Below are positions 26,107 to 34,430 of a stretch of DNA of 64,000 bases, piece after piece. The position numbers and the translations under genes are program-made. Origin of the DNA: Caulobacter radicis (GTDB taxonomy: Bacteria > Pseudomonadota > Alphaproteobacteria > Caulobacterales > Caulobacteraceae); the NCBI RefSeq assembly GCF_003094615.1, contig NZ_QDKO01000015.1, positions 158,443 through 222,442 of the forward strand. Direction: 5' to 3'. Position 1 is the stretch's first letter, and every line of letters starts with the position of its first letter. A model generated the notes under the pieces. That model was not told the DNA's origin, searched no databases, and saw only the letters and a program-made list of their open reading frames with translations.

Positions 26107-26898
26107 ATGAGCGTCAAGACCGTCACCTCCCTGACCAACGCCACGGTGAAAGCCGTCCGCGCCCTGCACATGCGCAAGGAGCGCGAGGACAGCGGCCTGT
26201 TCCTGGCCGAGGGCCTGAAGATCGTCATCGAGGCGATCGACTGCGGCCACGCGCCCAAGATCCTGATGTACGGCCCCGACGCGGCCGACCATCCAATGCT
26301 GCAGAAGGCCGCCAAGGCCTGCGCCGCGGCCGGCGGCGAGGTCATCGAGGTCAATCGCGAGATCCTGGAAAAGGTCTCGCGCCGCGACAATCCCCAAGCC
26401 GTGGTCGGCGTGTTCCGCCAGGTCTACACGCCGCTGTCGGCCATCGTGCCGCAAAGCGCCGACTGCTGGGTGGCTCTCCAAGCCGTTCGCGATCCGGGCA
26501 ACCTGGGCACCATCATCCGCACGGCCGACGCGGCCGGCGCCGGCGGGGTGATCCTGGTCGGCGACTGCGTGGATCCCTATTCGGTGGAAGGCGTGCGCGC
26601 GACCATGGGCTCGGTCTTCGCCGTGAAGATCGCCAAGGCCAGCGTGCAGGAGTTCCTGGCCTGGCGCGAGGAATGGCCCGGCAGCGTGGTCGGCACCCTG
26701 CTGACCGCCACCGTCGACCACAAGAGCGCCGACTACGTGAAGCCGTCGCTGATCCTGATGGGCAACGAGCAGCAGGGCCTGCCGCCCGAACTGGCCGCCG
26801 CCTGCGACGTCAACGTCAAGATCCCCATGCGCGGCCGCGCCGACAGCCTGAACCTGTCGGTGGCCACGGGGATCATGATCTACACGGTGACGGGCTAG
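26107..26898 (+). CDS. TrmH/SpoU-family RNA 2'-O-methyltransferase
   Basis: The 263-residue protein has an N-terminal substrate-binding domain (1-105) and a SPOUT knot domain. Motif 1 is Asp-Pro-Gly-Asn-Leu-Gly-Thr-Ile-Ile-Arg-Thr-Ala, motif 2 is Leu-Met-Gly-Asn-Glu-Gln-Gln-Gly-Leu, and motif 3 is Ile-Pro-Met-Arg-Gly-Arg-Ala-Asp-Ser-Leu-Asn-Leu-Ser-Val-Ala. It methylates a ribose in tRNA or 23S rRNA using S-adenosylmethionine. RlmB-like and TsnR-like members cannot be told apart here. It follows the class I methyltransferase gene after 7 bp. Confidence 0.88.
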   Translation: MSVKTVTSLTNATVKAVRALHMRKEREDSGLFLAEGLKIVIEAIDCGHAPKILMYGPDAADHPMLQKAAKACAAAGGEVIEVNREILEKVSRRDNPQAVVGVFRQVYTPLSAIVPQSADCWVALQAVRDPGNLGTIIRTADAAGAGGVILVGDCVDPYSVEGVRATMGSVFAVKIAKASVQEFLAWREEWPGSVVGTLLTATVDHKSADYVKPSLILMGNEQQGLPPELAAACDVNVKIPMRGRADSLNLSVATGIMIYTVTG

Positions 26899-26899
26899 G

Positions 26900-27021
26900 A
26901 AACCTCCCCCTCTGGGGGAGGCGGCCGAAGGCCGGTGGGGGGGGACGTTTTCCGCTTTCGAGGCGTTGCTCGTCCTCCCCCCTCCGATCGCCGCGCGATC
27001 TCCTCCCCCACGGGGGAGGTT
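26900..27021. repeat. inverted repeat, CTCCCCCT-type element
   Basis: The left arm (about 26900-26921) and right arm (about 27001-27021) contain CCTCCCCCTCTGGGGGAGG and CCTCCCCCACGGGGGAGG. The interior has GGCCGAAGGCC and a run of nine G matched later by CCTCCCCCCTCC. It belongs to the same family as the elements at 3854 and 14533. The stretch from here to 27160 (the rest of a 380-bp gene-free space) shows no other feature. Confidence 0.7.
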
Positions 27022-27194
27022 CCTCCAGGTGCGGCCACGTCCGCGCATCATGCGCCTGCGCCCTCCCCCTTGCGCGACAACGCGCCGCACACCATTTCGC
27101 AGCCTCGCCGCGGGAACGCACAGGCCACCTTCGCCGCTCTCCCAAACGTGAAGCCGATTTCGATGGCGCCCCTGTGCTAAAGCGGCGCAGTCGG

Positions 27195-27264
27195 GCGGCG
27201 GCCTCTTCCAAAGCCGCCGCTTTTCCATATCTAATTCATGAAGGCGGGTGATTTGCTTCCCGCC
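27195..27264 (+). promoter_or_regulatory. clpS leader with terminator-like hairpin and second hairpin
   Basis: GCGGCGGC (27195-27202) pairs with GCCGCCGC (27213-27220) and is followed by TTTT, a classical terminator shape. A second stem, GGCGGG (27243-27248) with CCCGCC (27259-27264), lies directly before the GGGAGAAAG ribosome-binding site of clpS. GCTAAAGC at 27175-27182 resembles the -10 element of Caulobacter housekeeping promoters. Expression may be attenuated. Confidence 0.45.
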
Positions 27265-27279
27265 GGGAGAAAGCGGTCG

Positions 27280-27609
27280 ATGGCCGAGCGAAAGCAAGGC
27301 GGACAGAATAACGGCGCGGGCTCTTCGGTCGTCACGGAAGTGAAACCGAAGACGCAGAAGCCCTCGCTTTATCGCGTACTGATCCTGAACGACGACTACA
27401 CCCCCATGGAGTTCGTCGTTTACGTGCTCGAACGGTTCTTCAACAAGTCGCGCGAAGACGCGACACGGATCATGTTGCACGTTCACCAGAACGGCGTCGG
27501 GGTCTGCGGCGTATTCACTTACGAAGTCGCAGAGACCAAGGTCGCTCAAGTGATCGACTCAGCCCGCAGACATCAGCACCCGCTGCAGTGCACCATGGAA
27601 AAGGATTGA
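27280..27609 (+). CDS. clpS: ATP-dependent Clp protease adaptor ClpS
   Basis: Translation from ATG 27280 gives 109 residues, the same layout as known Caulobacter ClpS. A flexible N-terminal tail of 35 residues is followed by the folded domain with [15 protein letters not shown], which forms the pocket binding N-terminal Leu, Phe, Trp or Tyr of N-degron substrates, and His in His-Val-His-Gln. ClpS delivers these substrates to ClpAP. The ATG lies seven bases after GGGAGAAAG. clpA follows 11 bp later, so adaptor and unfoldase are made together. Confidence 0.96.
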   Translation: MAERKQGGQNNGAGSSVVTEVKPKTQKPSLYRVLILNDDYTPMEFVVYVLERFFNKSREDATRIMLHVHQNGVGVCGVFTYEVAETKVAQVIDSARRHQHPLQCTMEKD

Positions 27610-27620
27610 GGAGCCTCCCC

Positions 27621-29942
27621 TTGCCCTCTTTTTCGCGTCCTCTCGAAGAATCCCTGCATCGCGCCGTCGCGTACGCCAATCAGCGAAAGCATGAGTACGC
27701 GACCCTCGAGCACCTGCTGTTGTCGCTTACCGACGATGACGACGCCGCCGGCGTGATGCGCGCCTGCGACGTCGACCTGACCGCCCTGAAGAAGAGCCTG
27801 GTCAACTATCTCGACGTCGAACTGTCGTCCCTGGTGGTCGACGACGAGGAAGACGCCAAGCCCACGGCGGGCTTCCAGCGCGTGATCCAACGCGCCGTGA
27901 TCCACGTCCAGTCGTCCGGCCGCGAGGAAGTGACCGGCGCCAACGTCCTGGTCGCCATCTTCTCCGAACGCGAGAGCCACGCCGCCTACTTCCTGCAGGA
28001 GCAGGACATGACGCGGTACGACGCGGTGAACTTCATCGCCCACGGCATCGCCAAGAAGGCCGGCGCTTCCGAACCCAAGGCCGCCAAGGGCGCGACCGCG
28101 GTCGAGGAAGACCAGGAAAAGCCCAACACCAAGACCGGCGGCGAGGCCCTCGAGGCCTACTGCGTCGACCTCAACGAAAAGGCCCGCCAGGGCAAGGTCG
28201 ACCCGCTGATCGGCCGCGCGAACGAAGTGGAACGCGCGATCCAGATCCTGTGCCGCCGCACTAAGAACAACCCGCTGCTCGTCGGCGATCCCGGCGTCGG
28301 CAAGACCGCCATCGCCGAAGGCCTGGCGCGCAAGATCATCACCCACCAGGTCCCCGAAGTCCTGGCGGAAGCCACCATCTACTCGCTCGACATGGGCGCG
28401 CTGCTGGCCGGCACCCGCTATCGCGGCGACTTCGAGGAACGCGTCAAGCAGGTGGTCAAGGAACTCGAGAGCCACCCGAACGCGGTGCTGTTCATCGACG
28501 AGATCCACACCGTCATCGGCGCCGGCGCGACCAGCGGCGGGGCAATGGACGCGTCCAACCTGCTCAAGCCCGCCCTGGCCTCGGGCACCCTGCGCTGCAT
28601 GGGCTCGACCACCTACAAGGAGTTCCGCCAGCACTTCGAGAAGGACCGGGCGCTCGTCCGTCGCTTCCAGAAGATCGACGTGAACGAGCCGACGGTGGAA
28701 GACACCATCAAGATCCTCAAGGGCCTGAAGACCTACTACGAGGACTTCCACAAGCTGAAGTACACCGCCGAGGCCCTGAAGGTCGCGGTGGAGCTGTCGG
28801 CCAAGTACATCACCGACCGCAAGCTGCCCGACAAGGCGATCGACGTGATCGACGAGGCGGGCGCGGGCCAGATGCTGCTGCCGGAAAGCCGTCGCAAGAA
28901 GACCATCGGCGTCAAGGAGATCGAGGCGGTCGTCGCCAAGATCGCCCGTATCCCGCCGAAGTCGGTCAGCAAGTCGGACACCGAGGCCCTCAAGGAACTC
29001 GAGACCGACCTGAAGCGCGCGGTGTTCGGCCAGGACGAAGCCCTGACCCAGCTGTCGGCCGCCATGAAGCTGGCCCGCGCCGGCCTGCGCGAACCGAACA
29101 AGCCGATCGGCTCGTATCTGTTCAGCGGTCCGACGGGCGTGGGCAAGACCGAAGCGGCCAAGCAACTGGCCTTGACGCTCGGCATCGAGATGCTGCGCTT
29201 CGACATGTCGGAATACATGGAACGCCATACCGTGAGCCGCCTGATCGGCGCCCCTCCCGGCTATGTCGGCTTCGACCAGGGCGGTCAGCTGACCGACGCG
29301 GTCGACCAGCACCCGCACGCCGTCGTCCTGCTCGACGAGATCGAGAAGGCGCACGGGGATGTCTACAACATCCTGCTGCAGGTGATGGACAACGGCACCC
29401 TGACCGACAGCAACGGCAAGAAGGTCGACTTCCGCAACGTGGTCCTGATCATGACCACCAACGCGGGCGCTTCTGACGCCCAGCGGCAGTCGATCGGCTT
29501 CGGCCGCTCCAAGGTCGAAGGCGAGGAAGAGGCCGCCCTCAAGCGCCTGTTCACGCCGGAGTTCCGCAACCGCCTGGACGCGACGGTGGCCTTCAAGCCG
29601 CTGACGCCTGAGATCATCCGTCAGGTCGTCCAGAAGTTCGTCATGCAGTTGGAGGCGCAACTCGCCGACCGCAACATCACGATCGAACTGGCCGACGACG
29701 CGGCCGACTGGCTGGCCAAGAACGGCTTCGACGAGCTCTACGGCGCCCGTCCGCTGGCCCGGGTCATCCAGGAGCACATCAAGAAGCCGCTGGCCGACGA
29801 CATCCTGTTCGGCCGCCTCGTCCGCGGGGGCCACGTCAAGGTGGTGCTCGAGAACGGCAAGATCGGCTTCGAGATCGAGAGCGCCGCCGAAGGCAAGTCC
29901 GGCAAGTCGGACGACGCCGAGGAGCCGGCCCTGGCCGAATGA
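27621..29942 (+). CDS. clpA: Clp protease ATP-binding subunit ClpA
   Basis: I place the start at TTG 27621, preceded by GAGGAG, giving 773 residues. The N-terminal repeat domain (1-145) binds ClpS. The first AAA+ module has Walker A GDPGVGKT at 222-229 and Leu-Phe-Ile-Asp-Glu-Ile-His as Walker B. The second has GPTGVGKT at 503-510, VVLLDEIEK and the sensor motif Gly-Ala-Arg-Pro-Leu. The absence of a long middle coiled-coil separates it from ClpB. The hexamer unfolds substrates and feeds ClpP. The C-terminal tail is acidic and Ala-rich. Confidence 0.97.
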   Translation: MPSFSRPLEESLHRAVAYANQRKHEYATLEHLLLSLTDDDDAAGVMRACDVDLTALKKSLVNYLDVELSSLVVDDEEDAKPTAGFQRVIQRAVIHVQSSGREEVTGANVLVAIFSERESHAAYFLQEQDMTRYDAVNFIAHGIAKKAGASEPKAAKGATAVEEDQEKPNTKTGGEALEAYCVDLNEKARQGKVDPLIGRANEVERAIQILCRRTKNNPLLVGDPGVGKTAIAEGLARKIITHQVPEVLAEATIYSLDMGALLAGTRYRGDFEERVKQVVKELESHPNAVLFIDEIHTVIGAGATSGGAMDASNLLKPALASGTLRCMGSTTYKEFRQHFEKDRALVRRFQKIDVNEPTVEDTIKILKGLKTYYEDFHKLKYTAEALKVAVELSAKYITDRKLPDKAIDVIDEAGAGQMLLPESRRKKTIGVKEIEAVVAKIARIPPKSVSKSDTEALKELETDLKRAVFGQDEALTQLSAAMKLARAGLREPNKPIGSYLFSGPTGVGKTEAAKQLALTLGIEMLRFDMSEYMERHTVSRLIGAPPGYVGFDQGGQLTDAVDQHPHAVVLLDEIEKAHGDVYNILLQVMDNGTLTDSNGKKVDFRNVVLIMTTNAGASDAQRQSIGFGRSKVEGEEEAALKRLFTPEFRNRLDATVAFKPLTPEIIRQVVQKFVMQLEAQLADRNITIELADDAADWLAKNGFDELYGARPLARVIQEHIKKPLADDILFGRLVRGGHVKVVLENGKIGFEIESAAEGKSGKSDDAEEPALAE

Positions 29943-29967
29943 GGCCAAGAGCCGCTTGAGACTGGAG

Positions 29968-29995
29968 AAGGCCCGGAGCGATCCGGGCCTTTTTT
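29968..29995 (+). terminator. rho-independent terminator of clpS-clpA
   Basis: A 10-bp stem (29968-29977 with 29982-29991) and a four-base loop are followed by a run of six T. It closes the clpS-clpA transcript 25 bp after the stop. Confidence 0.92.
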
Positions 29996-30000
29996 CTTGT

Positions 30001-30438
30001 CTAGCGCAGGTGGCGCGCGCCCAGCAGCGACAGCAGGCGGATCGCCCGCTCCTCGTCCAGACCCGCCGGCGTGAAATGCTCCAGCCCCACCTCCGACAGC
30101 GCCGAGGCGTCCTGCGCCTCCAGCCGCCGCTGGCCCATGTTCCAGTCGGTGAAGAAGCGGCGCTCGGCCGGGCCGTCGGCGATCAGCACGATCTCGTCGT
30201 GGCGAGGATCCGCGCCGATCCGTTCATAGGCCTGAGCGACCGTCTGGCCCGGCCCTTCAAGCACCTGCAGGAACCGCCCCTCCCCGGCCGCCAGGAAACC
30301 GGTGATGTCGTCGATGCGATTGTTCTGGATCGACTTGGCGACCACCGCCCGCAGCGTCTCGTCGATGGCCGCCGGATCGGTCGCCCGGCTGGCATAGACC
30401 AGGCGGTAGAGCCCTCGCCGGGCCAGGGTATCGGTCAT
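30001..30438 (-). CDS. stand-alone BLUF domain photoreceptor
   Basis: From ATG 30438 (GAAGGA upstream) the product has 145 residues, almost all of it a BLUF domain. The flavin-binding residues are present: Tyr15 in Leu-Val-Tyr-Ala-Ser-Arg, Asn40 in Asn-Asn-Arg-Ile-Asp-Asp-Ile-Thr-Gly, and Gln58 in Phe-Leu-Gln-Val-Leu-Glu-Gly, with a conserved Trp and Met in Phe-Thr-Asp-Trp-Asn-Met. BLUF proteins sense blue light through FAD. Without an output domain it must act through a partner. It is convergent with clpA and has no signalling gene beside it. Confidence 0.87.
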   Translation of the reverse strand: MTDTLARRGLYRLVYASRATDPAAIDETLRAVVAKSIQNNRIDDITGFLAAGEGRFLQVLEGPGQTVAQAYERIGADPRHDEIVLIADGPAERRFFTDWNMGQRRLEAQDASALSEVGLEHFTPAGLDEERAIRLLSLLGARHLR

Positions 30439-30560
30439 TCGCTGTCCTTCGCCGGCCGTCGAAGCTGGGCCTTCTGTGGAAAGCCTCGAGGCCGGAAAGG
30501 TTCGCCCCGGCTCACGCGAAGGATGTAGACAAAACAAGAACAAACGAGTAGCGTGAGTTC

Positions 30561-30869
30561 ATGAGCAACATCCCTTTCGACACCCTGAGCGCTTCAAAGC
30601 GCCTGCGTGAAGCGGGGATGGAGGCGCGCGCGGCCGAAGCTGTCGTGGAACTGGTGCAGCAGACGACGATGCTTCCCGACATTTCCGACCTCGCCACCCG
30701 CTCGGAGCTTCTGGCGACAAAGACTGAGCTCAAAAGCGAGATCGCCCTCACCGAGGCCCGCATCCGCGCCGATCTCAGTGAGAAGATTCGGCTCCAGGGC
30801 TGGGCGCTGCTGGGCGGCATGGCGGTGCTGGTGTCGATCTCGACCGCACTGATCAAGCTGCTGCCTTAG
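30561..30869 (+). CDS. small coiled-coil protein with C-terminal membrane helix (DUF1640-like)
   Basis: The 102-residue product starts with Pro-Phe-Asp-Thr-Leu, continues as a charged alpha-helical segment (about 14-72) with heptad-like hydrophobic spacing, and ends with a membrane helix of about 20 residues near 78-98. The layout matches the DUF1640/CCDC90-like group of small proteins found in bacteria and phages. Function unknown. It is divergent from the BLUF gene. Confidence 0.7.
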   Translation: MSNIPFDTLSASKRLREAGMEARAAEAVVELVQQTTMLPDISDLATRSELLATKTELKSEIALTEARIRADLSEKIRLQGWALLGGMAVLVSISTALIKLLP

Positions 30870-31002
30870 GGACCGCAGGCTCGGCTGTCGCGCCCTACGA
30901 CCTCGGGTTCAGCCCAAGTTTATCAGTGTGAAAGCTCGTCCCGAACTCCTCCACCACTGCGACGCCGCAGTTGGGAGAGCCCACGCTCCGGCGCCGCCCG
31001 CC

Positions 31003-31302
31003 TCAGCCGCGCTCGCGGATCGCCTTCACTTCGCGCCAGATGCGGAACAGGTACTCCACCGTCGCGGCGGCGCCGACATAGCCGATCGTATAGCCGAGGC
31101 TGGTCAGGAACCCCGCGATCGTGGTCCCCATCGGCTGAGCGGCCGCCCCTTGCTGGAGCGCCGAGACGATGCCGATCGCCTGCATCACGTCGCCGCAAAG
31201 GCTGACGACGCCGGCGGCCGCGACGATGCGGGTCACCGGATGAAGGCGGCGAACAAGGGCGAAGGCATGATCGGCGGGAGCGTCCAGGGCGTCGGGCATC
31301 AA
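31003..31302 (-). CDS. small integral membrane protein (pair, second gene)
   Basis: The 99-residue product has two or three hydrophobic segments (about 24-52 and 61-83) and a charged cytoplasmic tail ending in Trp-Arg-Glu-Val-Lys-Ala-Ile-Arg-Glu-Arg. The tail looks like that of the upstream gene product (Ala-Trp-Val-Glu-Phe-Leu-Ala-Arg-Thr-Tyr-Arg-Asp-Leu-Arg-Ala). The ATG overlaps the upstream stop as ATGA. No known domain. Confidence 0.65.
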   Translation of the reverse strand: MMPDALDAPADHAFALVRRLHPVTRIVAAAGVVSLCGDVMQAIGIVSALQQGAAAQPMGTTIAGFLTSLGYTIGYVGAAATVEYLFRIWREVKAIRERG

Positions 31303-31589
31303 GCGTCTCCCAGCGCGTTCGCCGCGCGTAAATCTCGGTAGGTGCGGGCCAGGAACTCGACCCAGGCGGCCAGGCCAGCGTTGACCACGATCCCGCCAAG
31401 GCGCTGCAGCACCTCCCCCAGCGCCCGGCTGAGCCAGGACTGGACGAAGGCGCGCTCGTCACCCACGAAGACCGTCATCTGCGACGCCTCGCCGGCCGCA
31501 TAGGCGACCCCCACGACGTGAACCGCCAGCACGGCCAGTTGCACGCCGGCAGACGCAATCAGCAGCCAGGTGATCGGATGAAGTTTCAT
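31299..31589 (-). CDS. small integral membrane protein (pair, first gene)
   Basis: The 96-residue product has a membrane helix near 7-30 and a second hydrophobic stretch near 62-80. It ends with a basic and acidic tail similar to that of the next gene. Both share the order Thr/Ala, hydrophobic helix, Glu-Phe/Tyr-Leu, Arg and Trp/Tyr-Arg, which suggests an old duplication. The two probably form a complex. Function unknown. Confidence 0.65.
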   Translation of the reverse strand: MKLHPITWLLIASAGVQLAVLAVHVVGVAYAAGEASQMTVFVGDERAFVQSWLSRALGEVLQRLGGIVVNAGLAAWVEFLARTYRDLRAANALGDA

Positions 31590-31641
31590 GCAGCCCCCGC
31601 GTCCGTATGGCGAGGTTCGCCGGACGCGGCAACCTGAAGCT

Positions 31642-32073
31642 TCAGAGCGCCGCGCTGATCTTCGCGGCCAGCGCCTTCAGCTCCTCGATATCGGCCATGC
31701 CGCCGCCGTGCCGGCCCAGGGCCTCGCCCTCGTAGCGGGGGATGACGTGGAAGTGCAGGTGGAACACCGTCTGGCCGGCCGGGGCGCCGTTGAACTGGGT
31801 GACGACCACGCCGTCGGGCTTGAGAGCCTGCGTCACCGCCCGGGTCGCCTTCTGCACCGCGCCGATCAGCCGGCCCAGGGTCTTGGGCTCGGCCTCCAGC
31901 ACGTTGCGCGCCTTGGAGGTCTTTGAGATCACCAGCAGGTGACCCTTCGACTGCGGAAAGGCGTCCATGAAGGCCAGGACCTCGTCATCCTCGAAAACCT
32001 TCACGCTCGGGATCTCGCCGCGAACGATCTTGGCGAAGATGTTGTCCGGGTCGTAGGTTCCGTGAAGGCTCAT
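31642..32073 (-). CDS. HIT-family nucleotide hydrolase/transferase
   Basis: The ATG at 32073 with GGAGA eight bases upstream gives 143 residues. The histidine triad His105-Leu-His107-Phe-His109-Val is complete, and the N-terminus has Ile-Phe-Ala-Lys-Ile-Val-Arg-Gly-Glu-Ile-Pro typical of the Hint branch. These enzymes split nucleoside phosphoramidates or other nucleotide conjugates. The physiological substrate is unknown. The gene is divergent from the DUF4287 gene. Confidence 0.88.
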   Translation of the reverse strand: MSLHGTYDPDNIFAKIVRGEIPSVKVFEDDEVLAFMDAFPQSKGHLLVISKTSKARNVLEAEPKTLGRLIGAVQKATRAVTQALKPDGVVVTQFNGAPAGQTVFHLHFHVIPRYEGEALGRHGGGMADIEELKALAAKISAAL

Positions 32074-32127
32074 GGTCGTCTCCATTGCGTGGGACAGGCT
32101 CTAGCAAACCAGGGAAGGGGCGCAAGC

Positions 32128-32718
32128 GTGGGCAAGACCGAAGAGACCGGCCAGGGCCTGACCGAACGCCAGAAGAAATGGTTCGCCTCGGTGCAGGCCA
32201 GCCTCGAACGCGACACCGGCAAGACCCTGGAGCAGTGGGTCGAGATCGTTCGCAGCGACTGCAAGGAGACCAAGCCCAAGGCTCGGGTGGACTGGCTGAA
32301 GGCCAACCACGGCCTGGGCGTCAATCGCGCCGCCCACATCCTGGGCGCGGCCTTTCCGTCCGAGCTGGGCTGGGACGACGCGGACGGCCTGCGCGCGGCG
32401 CTGTGGACCGACCCGGCCTCCACCGCGATCCTGGCGGCGATCCAGACGGCGGTGGCCGACTTCCCGGGACTGGTCACCGGCCAGCGCAAGGCCTTCACCG
32501 CCTGGTCCAACAAGGTGCAGTTCGCGGCCGCACGCCCCATCAAGGGCGGAACGGTGTCGCTGGGCCTGGCCCTGACGCCCGACGCCTCCCCTCGCCTGTC
32601 AGAGCCGAAGAACGAGAGCTGGTCCGAGCGGCTGAAGGCCAAGCTGGCCCTCGCCTCCCCGGCCGAGGTCGACGACGAGGTGAAGGCCCTGCTGAAAGCG
32701 GCCTGGGACCGCTCCTGA
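32128..32718 (+). CDS. DUF4287 and DUF5655-type protein
   Basis: The start is the GTG at 32128, preceded by AGGGAAGGGG, giving 196 residues. The N-terminal 75 residues match DUF4287 (Lys-Trp-Phe-Ala-Ser-Val, Thr-Gly-Lys-Thr-Leu, Trp-Leu-Lys-Ala-Asn-His-Gly-Leu-Gly, His-Ile-Leu). The remaining part resembles DUF5655. Both are domains of unknown function, often found together. No signal peptide. Confidence 0.75.
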   Translation: MGKTEETGQGLTERQKKWFASVQASLERDTGKTLEQWVEIVRSDCKETKPKARVDWLKANHGLGVNRAAHILGAAFPSELGWDDADGLRAALWTDPASTAILAAIQTAVADFPGLVTGQRKAFTAWSNKVQFAAARPIKGGTVSLGLALTPDASPRLSEPKNESWSERLKAKLALASPAEVDDEVKALLKAAWDRS

Positions 32719-32768
32719 CGGGAACGGCGCCGGGCGCGGCCACGTTTTGACGGCGGGAGGACAAGACC

Positions 32769-33254
32769 ATGTCCAAGGAAACCGATCTCACCGCCAAGTT
32801 CTGGAGAGCCCTCAAGACCGACCGCACCGTCATGCTGGGCCTGCGCGACGTCGAGGGCGGCCACAGCCAACCGATGACCGCCTTGATGGAAAGCGAGCAA
32901 GGCGGCCCGCTTTGGATCTTCACCTCCGCCGACTGCGACATGGTCGCCGCCCTCGACCGTGAGCGCGACGCGGTCATGCACTTTTCCTCGAAGGGTCACG
33001 ACCTGTTCGCCGAGATCGACGGCCGCCTGCGGATCGACAATGACCGCCAGGCCATCGACGGCCTCTGGAGCCCGTTCGTGGCCGCCTGGTTCACCGGCAA
33101 GACCGACCCGACGCTTCGCCTGCTGCGCTTCGATCCCGAGCACGCCCGCATCTGGCGCAACGAAAGCAGCCTGTTCGCCGGCATGAAGCTGATGCTGGGC
33201 CACGACCCCAAGCGCGACTATCGCGACAAGGTGGCCGAGGTCAGCCTGCATTAG
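32769..33254 (+). CDS. general stress protein-like FMN-binding split-barrel protein
   Basis: The 161-residue protein is of the pyridoxamine 5'-phosphate oxidase-like type in the general stress protein 26 branch: Val-Met-Leu-Gly-Leu strand, Gln-Pro-Met-Thr-Ala, Leu-Trp-Ile-Phe-Thr-Ser and a C-terminal Tyr-Arg-Asp-Lys. The fold binds FMN or similar cofactors. It may be a flavin reductase-type stress protein. ATG follows AGGACAAGACC. The neighbouring gene on the other strand converges with it after 15 bp. Confidence 0.8.
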   Translation: MSKETDLTAKFWRALKTDRTVMLGLRDVEGGHSQPMTALMESEQGGPLWIFTSADCDMVAALDRERDAVMHFSSKGHDLFAEIDGRLRIDNDRQAIDGLWSPFVAAWFTGKTDPTLRLLRFDPEHARIWRNESSLFAGMKLMLGHDPKRDYRDKVAEVSLH

Positions 33255-33269
33255 CCAGGGAAAGCGCCC

Positions 33270-34430
33270 CTAGCTCTCGTGCCGGAAGGGCGAATACTCC
33301 TCGGTGAGCATCGCCATGTCCTGCGTCACCGCCTCGCGCTCGCGCTCGAGATAGCGGGCGACGGGCTCGCGCAACGCCGGGTCGGCGATCCAGTGGGCCG
33401 AGTAGACGGCGCTGGGCAGGTAGCCGCGGGCGATCTTGTGCTGGCCCTGCGCGCCGGCCTCGACGCGCGGCAGGCCAAGCCGGATCGCGTGCTCGATGGC
33501 CTGGTAGTAGCAGAGCTCGAAATGCAGGAACGGCACGTCCTCGGTGCAGCCCCAGTGGCGGCCGTAGAGGCAGTCGCGTCCGAGCAGGTTCAGCGCCCCG
33601 GCGATCCAGGGCCCGCCGGGCCGCCGCGCCAGGATCAGCAGCACCTTGTCGGCCATCCGCTCGTGCAGCAGCGAGAAGAAGCGGCGGTTGAGGTACGGCC
33701 GGCCCCACTTGCGGCTGCCGGTGTCCATGTAGAAGCCGAAGAAAGCGTCCCAATGCTCGTGGGTCAGCTCGTCGCCGGTCAGGGCGACGATCTCGAGCCC
33801 GTCCTGGGCGTCGCGGCGCTCGCGGCGGATGGTCTTGCGGCGGTTGGACGACAGGGCCGCCAGGAAGTCGTCGAAGGTGGCGTAGCCGGCGTTTTCCCAG
33901 TGATACTGCTGGTCCTGCCGGCGCAGCAGGCCGCGATCGCCCATCCAGTCCCACTCGCCTTGCGTCGGAAAGGTCACGTGCAGCGACGAGGCGCCAATGC
34001 GCTCGCACAGGGTCAGCGCCCCGCCCAGCAGGGCCGAGCGCGCCTCGTCCGCATCGACGTCGGGCCGGACGATCAGGCGCGGACCAGTGACCGGCGAGAA
34101 CGGCGCCGAGCACTGGAGCTTGGGATAGTAGGCGCCCCCTGCCCGCTCGTAAGCGTCGGCCCAGGCGTGGTCGAAGACGTATTCGCCCTGGCTGTGGTTC
34201 TTCAGATAGAGCGGCATCACCCCGGCGATGGCGCCGTCGGTGTCGGAGACGCTGACGTGATGCGGCGCCCAGCCGGTGCGGTCGGCCGCGCAGCCGCTCT
34301 CTTCGAGGATGTCGAGGAAGTCGAAGCTGACGAAGGGATCGCCGGAAACTCCGGCGCAGGCGTCCCATGCTTCCTTGCCGATATCGGCGATGCGGCGGTG
34401 GATACGCACCTCCGCCTTAAGCGAACTCAC
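33270..34430 (-). CDS. FemAB-like/GNAT acyltransferase (peptidoglycan-type)
   Basis: The start at GTG 34430 overlaps the stop of the upstream gene by four bases (GTGA) and gives 386 residues. The protein is of the FemAB/GNAT double-domain type once annotated as DUF482: Phe-Val-Ser-Phe-Asp-Phe-Leu, Gly-Val-Met-Pro-Leu-Tyr-Leu-Lys, Ser-Asn-Arg-Arg-Lys-Thr-Ile-Arg-Arg-Glu-Arg, and His-Phe-Glu-Leu-Cys-Tyr-Tyr-Gln. It probably transfers an aminoacyl or acyl group, but the acceptor is unknown. It is the last gene of a three-gene operon with a RidA protein and a glycerophosphodiester phosphodiesterase. Confidence 0.78.
   Translation of the reverse strand: MSSLKAEVRIHRRIADIGKEAWDACAGVSGDPFVSFDFLDILEESGCAADRTGWAPHHVSVSDTDGAIAGVMPLYLKNHSQGEYVFDHAWADAYERAGGAYYPKLQCSAPFSPVTGPRLIVRPDVDADEARSALLGGALTLCERIGASSLHVTFPTQGEWDWMGDRGLLRRQDQQYHWENAGYATFDDFLAALSSNRRKTIRRERRDAQDGLEIVALTGDELTHEHWDAFFGFYMDTGSRKWGRPYLNRRFFSLLHERMADKVLLILARRPGGPWIAGALNLLGRDCLYGRHWGCTEDVPFLHFELCYYQAIEHAIRLGLPRVEAGAQGQHKIARGYLPSAVYSAHWIADPALREPVARYLEREREAVTQDMAMLTEEYSPFRHES

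Noticed and set aside
27573..29948. Minus-strand open frame as long as clpA.
   Set aside because: Exact antisense of clpA and clpS codons; it owes its length to codon bias.
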